Shown here piece by piece: positions 60,893-64,000 of a stretch of DNA of 64,000 nucleotides. Made by a program: the position numbers and the translations under genes. The notes below the pieces were generated by a model. That model did no database searches and had not been told where the DNA came from. It saw only the letters and a list, made by a program, of their open reading frames with translations. Each line of letters starts with the position of its first letter. The stretch's first letter is position 1. The stretch is taken from the NCBI GenBank assembly GCA_001789205.1, contig MFYT01000006.1:11893-75892 (forward strand), in the 5' to 3' direction. Source of the DNA: Candidatus Raymondbacteria bacterium RIFOXYA2_FULL_49_16. GTDB taxonomy: Bacteria > Fibrobacterota > OXYB2-FULL-49-7 > XYB2-FULL-49-35.

Positions 60893-62461
60893 ATGAAACT
60901 TGATACCAAACAGCACAACCTTTCTTTACCCCAATTACTCGATACTGTGGCGCGCGAACACCCATCCGCAACCGCGGTTTTTTTCAAGGGAAAAGTGACA
61001 GACTACGACACGCTCAGCAGGCAAAGCGGCAGGACGGCCGCTGCTCTGTGCGACAGGGGAATCCGCCCAGGCGACCGCGTTGCCCTTTATTGCGTCAATT
61101 CCGATATATTTGTGATCGCCTATTTCGCGATATTGAAGGCAGGCGCGACAGTGGTCACGGTCAACCTTCTGCTAAACCCCAAAGAGATCGCGTATATGAT
61201 CAACGACTCTGGCGCAAAGGCTGTCATATATTCCGATGTATTAAAAGACAAGGTGAGTGCTTTTCGTGAAACCTGTCCGGATCTCAAATTCCTGGTGAGC
61301 ATTGGGGAGGAAAAATCACATTCCAGCGATTTGAACTTCTCTGACCTGTTACAATTAGACGCGCCTGTTCCCGCAATCGCGTGTGATACACACGAAGATG
61401 TCGCGGTTATTATCTATACCTCTGGAACAACTGGCCAGTCAAAAGGCGCCATGCTGACACATTATAATCTTACCTCAAATGTACAGAGCGTGTCCACGGC
61501 CATTAAGACCGAGCCCGGGAAAGACATTTTTCTCGTGGTGCTTCCCATGTTCCATTCATTTGCCGGAACCGTGGGCATGCTTACGCCCCTGCTGTCGGGC
61601 TGCGCCATTGTGCCGCTAGGCCGTTTTGATCCAAAAGAAGTCGCCGATACCATTGAGTCGGCCAACGCCACTGTGTTCCTGGGCGTTCCCAGCATGTACA
61701 ATGCCCTGCTCAAACTACCTGACGACTATGCACACAAACTGGCATCTTTAAGATACGGGCTTTCGGGCGGCGCGGCAATGCCCCAGGAGGTCATGAAACG
61801 GTTTGAGGAGCGTTTTGGCAAAGTGATTTATGAGGGAGACGGGCCCACGGAATGCTCACCGGTAACATGTCTGAATCCCATTGATGGCAAACGGAAACCT
61901 GCGTCAGTGGGCCTTCCCATTCCAGGTGTGGAGATGAACATCATGGACGAGCAGGGCGCGGAAATGCCGCACAACCAGATAGGGGAGATTTGTGTTCGCG
62001 GGCCCAATATCATGAAGGGCTACTGGAACAAACCCGAAGAAACAAAGGCCTCAATGTTTGGTCAATGGTTTCGGACCGGCGATTTGGGAACCGAGGACGA
62101 TGAAGGATATTTTTATATTGTGGACCGCAAAAAAGACATGGTCATTGTCAATGGCATGAACGTCTATCCCCGCATGGTCGAAGAGGTCTTGTATCAATTC
62201 GAACCCATCTACGAGGCAGCAGTGGTTGGCGAGCCGCATGAAAGCCATGGTGAGATACCGGTTGCGTATATCGCGTTCAAGGAGGGAAAAAGTGCTACAC
62301 CAAAAGAGATCCGTGCTTTCTGTCAGGCCAGCCTGGGGCAGTTTCAGATCCCAAAGAAGTTTATTGCCATGAAGGAACTGCCCAAAAACGCCTCGGGAAA
62401 GATATTGAAGCGGGAACTGCGTAAACAGGGAGAACTGGAACGGGGCGTTGACAGCAGGTAA
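60893..62461 (+). CDS. Long-chain acyl-CoA synthetase (AMP-binding ligase)
   Basis: The enzyme activates a fatty or other carboxylic acid to its AMP ester and then to the CoA thioester. The 522-residue protein has the P-loop-like IIYTSGTTGQSKGAM at about 170-184, GDGPTECSPV (the family's YGxTE position, with D-G in place of Y-G), GEICVRGPNIMKGYW, the hinge VDRKKDMVIVNGMNVYP and the catalytic lysine in NASGKILKREL. GAGGAG lies upstream. It follows smc with a gap of about 90 nt, and ybjQ follows. Confidence 0.92.
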   Translation: MKLDTKQHNLSLPQLLDTVAREHPSATAVFFKGKVTDYDTLSRQSGRTAAALCDRGIRPGDRVALYCVNSDIFVIAYFAILKAGATVVTVNLLLNPKEIAYMINDSGAKAVIYSDVLKDKVSAFRETCPDLKFLVSIGEEKSHSSDLNFSDLLQLDAPVPAIACDTHEDVAVIIYTSGTTGQSKGAMLTHYNLTSNVQSVSTAIKTEPGKDIFLVVLPMFHSFAGTVGMLTPLLSGCAIVPLGRFDPKEVADTIESANATVFLGVPSMYNALLKLPDDYAHKLASLRYGLSGGAAMPQEVMKRFEERFGKVIYEGDGPTECSPVTCLNPIDGKRKPASVGLPIPGVEMNIMDEQGAEMPHNQIGEICVRGPNIMKGYWNKPEETKASMFGQWFRTGDLGTEDDEGYFYIVDRKKDMVIVNGMNVYPRMVEEVLYQFEPIYEAAVVGEPHESHGEIPVAYIAFKEGKSATPKEIRAFCQASLGQFQIPKKFIAMKELPKNASGKILKRELRKQGELERGVDSR

Positions 62462-62495
62462 CAACGGCAGAATTTTTAAAAGAGATAAAAGACAT

Positions 62496-62822
62496 ATGAA
62501 CAAAACAAATACCACCACTGCTTTTGAAATTCATGGAAAACGCATAAAACAGAATCTGGGGCTTGTTCGCGGGCTCACTGTGCGTTCCCGTTCTTTTATT
62601 GGGACACTTGGTGGCGCGTTGCAGACAATCGTTGGCGGCAATATAACGCTTTTCACGGAATTGTGTGAAAAAACACGGCAGGAAGCGTTTGATAACATGG
62701 TGAAGCACGCTGAGGAGCTTGGCGCGAACGGTATCATCGGCATACGCTACGATGCCAATGAGGTGATGTCAGGGGTCACGGAAGTGCTTTGTTACGGCAC
62801 CGCGGTTGTTTTGGAAGAATAA
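62496..62822 (+). CDS. YbjQ/UPF0145 family protein
   Basis: The 108-residue protein is a full member of the heavy-metal-binding-like YbjQ family: GLVRGLTVRSRSFIGTL, the helix LCEKTRQEAFDNMVKHAEELGANGIIGIRYDANEV, key part ELGANGIIGIRYD, and VLCYGTAVVL. The usual pentamer-forming fold is known from structures; the function is not. I chose the ATG at 62496, since a reading from 62448 would lie inside the acyl-CoA ligase gene. Confidence 0.9.
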   Translation: MNKTNTTTAFEIHGKRIKQNLGLVRGLTVRSRSFIGTLGGALQTIVGGNITLFTELCEKTRQEAFDNMVKHAEELGANGIIGIRYDANEVMSGVTEVLCYGTAVVLEE

Positions 62823-62871
62823 TTCACAGAGAATTATATATCCAGGATTTCTAAACCTAAAAAACAAGTTG

Positions 62872-62899
62872 TAATCTATAGGATACATTTAATAGATTA
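62872..62899. promoter_or_regulatory. Inverted repeat upstream of the toxin-like gene (possible operator)
   Basis: TAATCTAT (62872-62879) and ATAGATTA (62892-62899) form a perfect 8-bp inverted pair with a 12-nt gap, ending 5 nt before the ATG of the HigB-like gene. Toxin-antitoxin operons often carry such an operator, but no protein is known to bind here. Confidence 0.45.
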
Positions 62900-62904
62900 T
62901 TACT

Positions 62905-63117
62905 ATGATAGAAGTTCGGCAATCTGAAGCCTTTTCTTCTTGGATTAGTTCTATCCGAGATAGCGTTACCAAGGGCCGCATTCTCGTCAGGATTGATAGG
63001 CTTCAATTAGGATTGATAGGAGATTACAAATCTGTCGGTGGCGGGGTTTCGGAACTTCGAATCAATTTTGGACCAGGATATAGAGTTTATGGGGTCGTTT
63101 GGCGAAAGGGAAATTAA
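62905..63117 (+). pseudogene. HigB/RelE-like toxin gene interrupted by a Tn3 element
   Basis: The frame begins MIEVRQSEAFSSWISSIRDSVTKGRILVRIDRLQLG and reaches SELRINFGPGYRVY, the pattern of HigB/Gp49-type RNase toxins (key parts FSSWISSIRD.. and ELRINFGPGYRVY). The last native base is 63090; the final residues GVVWRKGN are read from the transposon repeat. About 25-35 residues with the catalytic end (usually LLCGGDKSTQ-like) are missing. The antitoxin gene, expected downstream, is not visible. The piece is not likely to be toxic. Confidence 0.82.
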
Positions 63118-63128
63118 AGTACGTTAAG
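63091..63128. repeat. 38-bp terminal inverted repeat of the Tn3 element
   Basis: It starts GGGGTCGTTTGG and ends TACGTTAAG, exactly 38 bp long; Tn3 and Tn21 repeats are also 38 bp, start GGGGTC and end ACG(T/C)TAAG. Confidence 0.92.
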
Positions 63129-64000
63129 CCTTTGGAATGGGCAATAACGGTCTAAATCCCCTTTTTTCGACAAACCTGTTCTGCTTCCAAGTGTAATCCC
63201 CGGTTAAGTTAATGTGATTCCAATGGATAGGAGCGATATGTTTGAGCAGTTCTTCCTCGATAATGTGTCCCTGGGCCCGCATTGCGGTCACCGCATGTTC
63301 CAGATAGACCGTGTTCCATAAGATTATCGCTGTCACGACCAGATTGAGGCCGCTTGCTCTATGCCGCTGCAGTTCGTAGGTGCGATCCCGGATTTCTCCC
63401 AAACGGTTGAGACATACAGCACGGGATAATGTGTTTTTCGCCTCCGACTTATTCAATCCCGCAGTTACCCGTTGCCGCAGACGCGGATCGAGCAACCAAT
63501 CCAAAGCGAAAATAGTCCGCTCAATACGTCCGATTTCGCGTAAAGCGAGCGCCAGGCCATTCTGTCGCGGATAGCTTGCAAGTTTACGCAACATCAGAGA
63601 AGCTGTTACCGTGCCCTGCTTGATTGATGTGGCAAGGCGCAGCCATTCAGACCATTGGGCCAGAATTATCTTCTGGTTGATCTTTTCACCAAGAAAGTTC
63701 GACAACGCGGGGTAATCCTTCGGATTATCTGGTACATACAAGTTCTTATCCTTAAGGTCACGGATACGCGGTGCAAAGCGGAAACCAAGTGCATGGCACA
63801 ACGCAAATACATGGTCCGTGAAACCGTGGGTGTCTGTGTAATGTTCCTCAATGCGCAGCTCGGATTCGTGATACAGCAAGCCATCCAGTACATGCGTTGC
63901 ATCACGTATTGTAGAGGTGATGGCCTTGATATGGTAGGGTGCGTACTGATCAGAAAGATGCGTGTAGAGGTTGATGCCGGAATCTGTGCCATAACGCAGA
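63124..64000 (-). CDS. tnpA: Tn3-family transposase, C-terminal part (runs off the right edge)
   Basis: The minus-strand frame is open from the right edge to a stop at 63124. It carries the C-terminal DDE region of Tn3 transposases: [35 protein letters not shown], key parts [14 protein letters not shown] and FAPRIRDL, and later [20 protein letters not shown] with the last catalytic glutamate in YLEHA. The visible part is 291 residues out of about 1000. It catalyses replicative transposition at the terminal repeats. The frame looks intact, so the element may still be active. Confidence 0.95.
   Translation of the reverse strand, partial: LRYGTDSGINLYTHLSDQYAPYHIKAITSTIRDATHVLDGLLYHESELRIEEHYTDTHGFTDHVFALCHALGFRFAPRIRDLKDKNLYVPDNPKDYPALSNFLGEKINQKIILAQWSEWLRLATSIKQGTVTASLMLRKLASYPRQNGLALALREIGRIERTIFALDWLLDPRLRQRVTAGLNKSEAKNTLSRAVCLNRLGEIRDRTYELQRHRASGLNLVVTAIILWNTVYLEHAVTAMRAQGHIIEEELLKHIAPIHWNHINLTGDYTWKQNRFVEKRGFRPLLPIPKA

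Larger units (their letters stand above)
63091..64000. mobile_element. Tn3-family transposon, left end (runs off the right edge)
   Basis: The element begins with a 38-bp terminal inverted repeat at 63091 and carries a Tn3-type transposase whose stop lies within that repeat, as is usual in the family. The other end and any cargo lie outside the window. The five bases before it (TTTAT, 63086-63090) would be the expected target duplication. Confidence 0.9.

Overview
The window reads as chromosomal DNA of an uncultured Gram-negative bacterium of medium GC content. Outer-membrane genes are plentiful: lptC, lptE, an LpxL/HtrB-type lipid A acyltransferase, CsgG/LPP20-type proteins, a predicted beta-barrel and many lipoproteins. 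A short primary-type sigma factor without region 1.1, HDOD, PilZ, FIST and DUF6175 proteins, and a glycoside hydrolase family 2 gene at the left edge would fit the Fibrobacterota/FCB side of the tree. That placement is inference; there is no rRNA or other phylogenetic marker that settles it. I saw no tRNA, rRNA or CRISPR array.

Left part (1-14.3 kb, nearly all minus strand): the start of a GH2 glycosidase, a sigma factor with its own promoter and terminator, then a tightly packed run from yggS through yggT, divIVA, a DUF167 gene, a purine nucleoside phosphorylase, ileS, a DksA/TraR gene, an M28 peptidase, an LpxL-type acyltransferase and lptC. It combines the divIVA-ileS division cluster known from other bacteria with lipid A/LPS genes. 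Upstream lies a second run: methyltransferase, zinc-ribbon/YIP1, DUF2752, flavodoxin and CBM9-like genes, partly joined by overlapping start and stop codons.

Middle (14.4-34 kb): a BatD-like protein, a PHP phosphoesterase, a PilZ-rlmH-pilin-like-lipoprotein set, and a divergent DUF/HDOD pair. Next comes the most unusual block (21.1-27.4 kb). It is a minus-strand operon of LPP20 lipoprotein, beta-barrel, DUF6175, LPP20-CsgG and FecR genes, followed by a Nudix gene. It has a recognisable promoter and a perfect internal terminator hairpin that splits it in two. Then follow a decayed beta-propeller gene, a hybrid histidine kinase with a seven-unit heptad-repeat coil, a frameshifted cheD, a FIST sensor with a small partner gene, and a DUF1573-rhodanese-DoxX operon.

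Right part (34-64 kb): a 1422-residue 2-hydroxyacyl-CoA dehydratase activase; a decayed DUF4143 ATPase flanked by 18-bp direct repeats; and a gene for an 84-residue region-4-only sigma protein. The last is a duplicated and internally deleted copy of the sigma gene at the left end, with its promoter and 3' region still recognisable. Mostly housekeeping genes follow: macro domain, lptE, dapF, lipid kinase, MgtC/DUF4010, hrpB, rlmI, serA, GT2, CDF, ferredoxin, VanZ, smc, acyl-CoA ligase and ybjQ. The right edge is a Tn3-family transposon whose 38-bp terminal repeat interrupts a HigB/RelE-like toxin gene.
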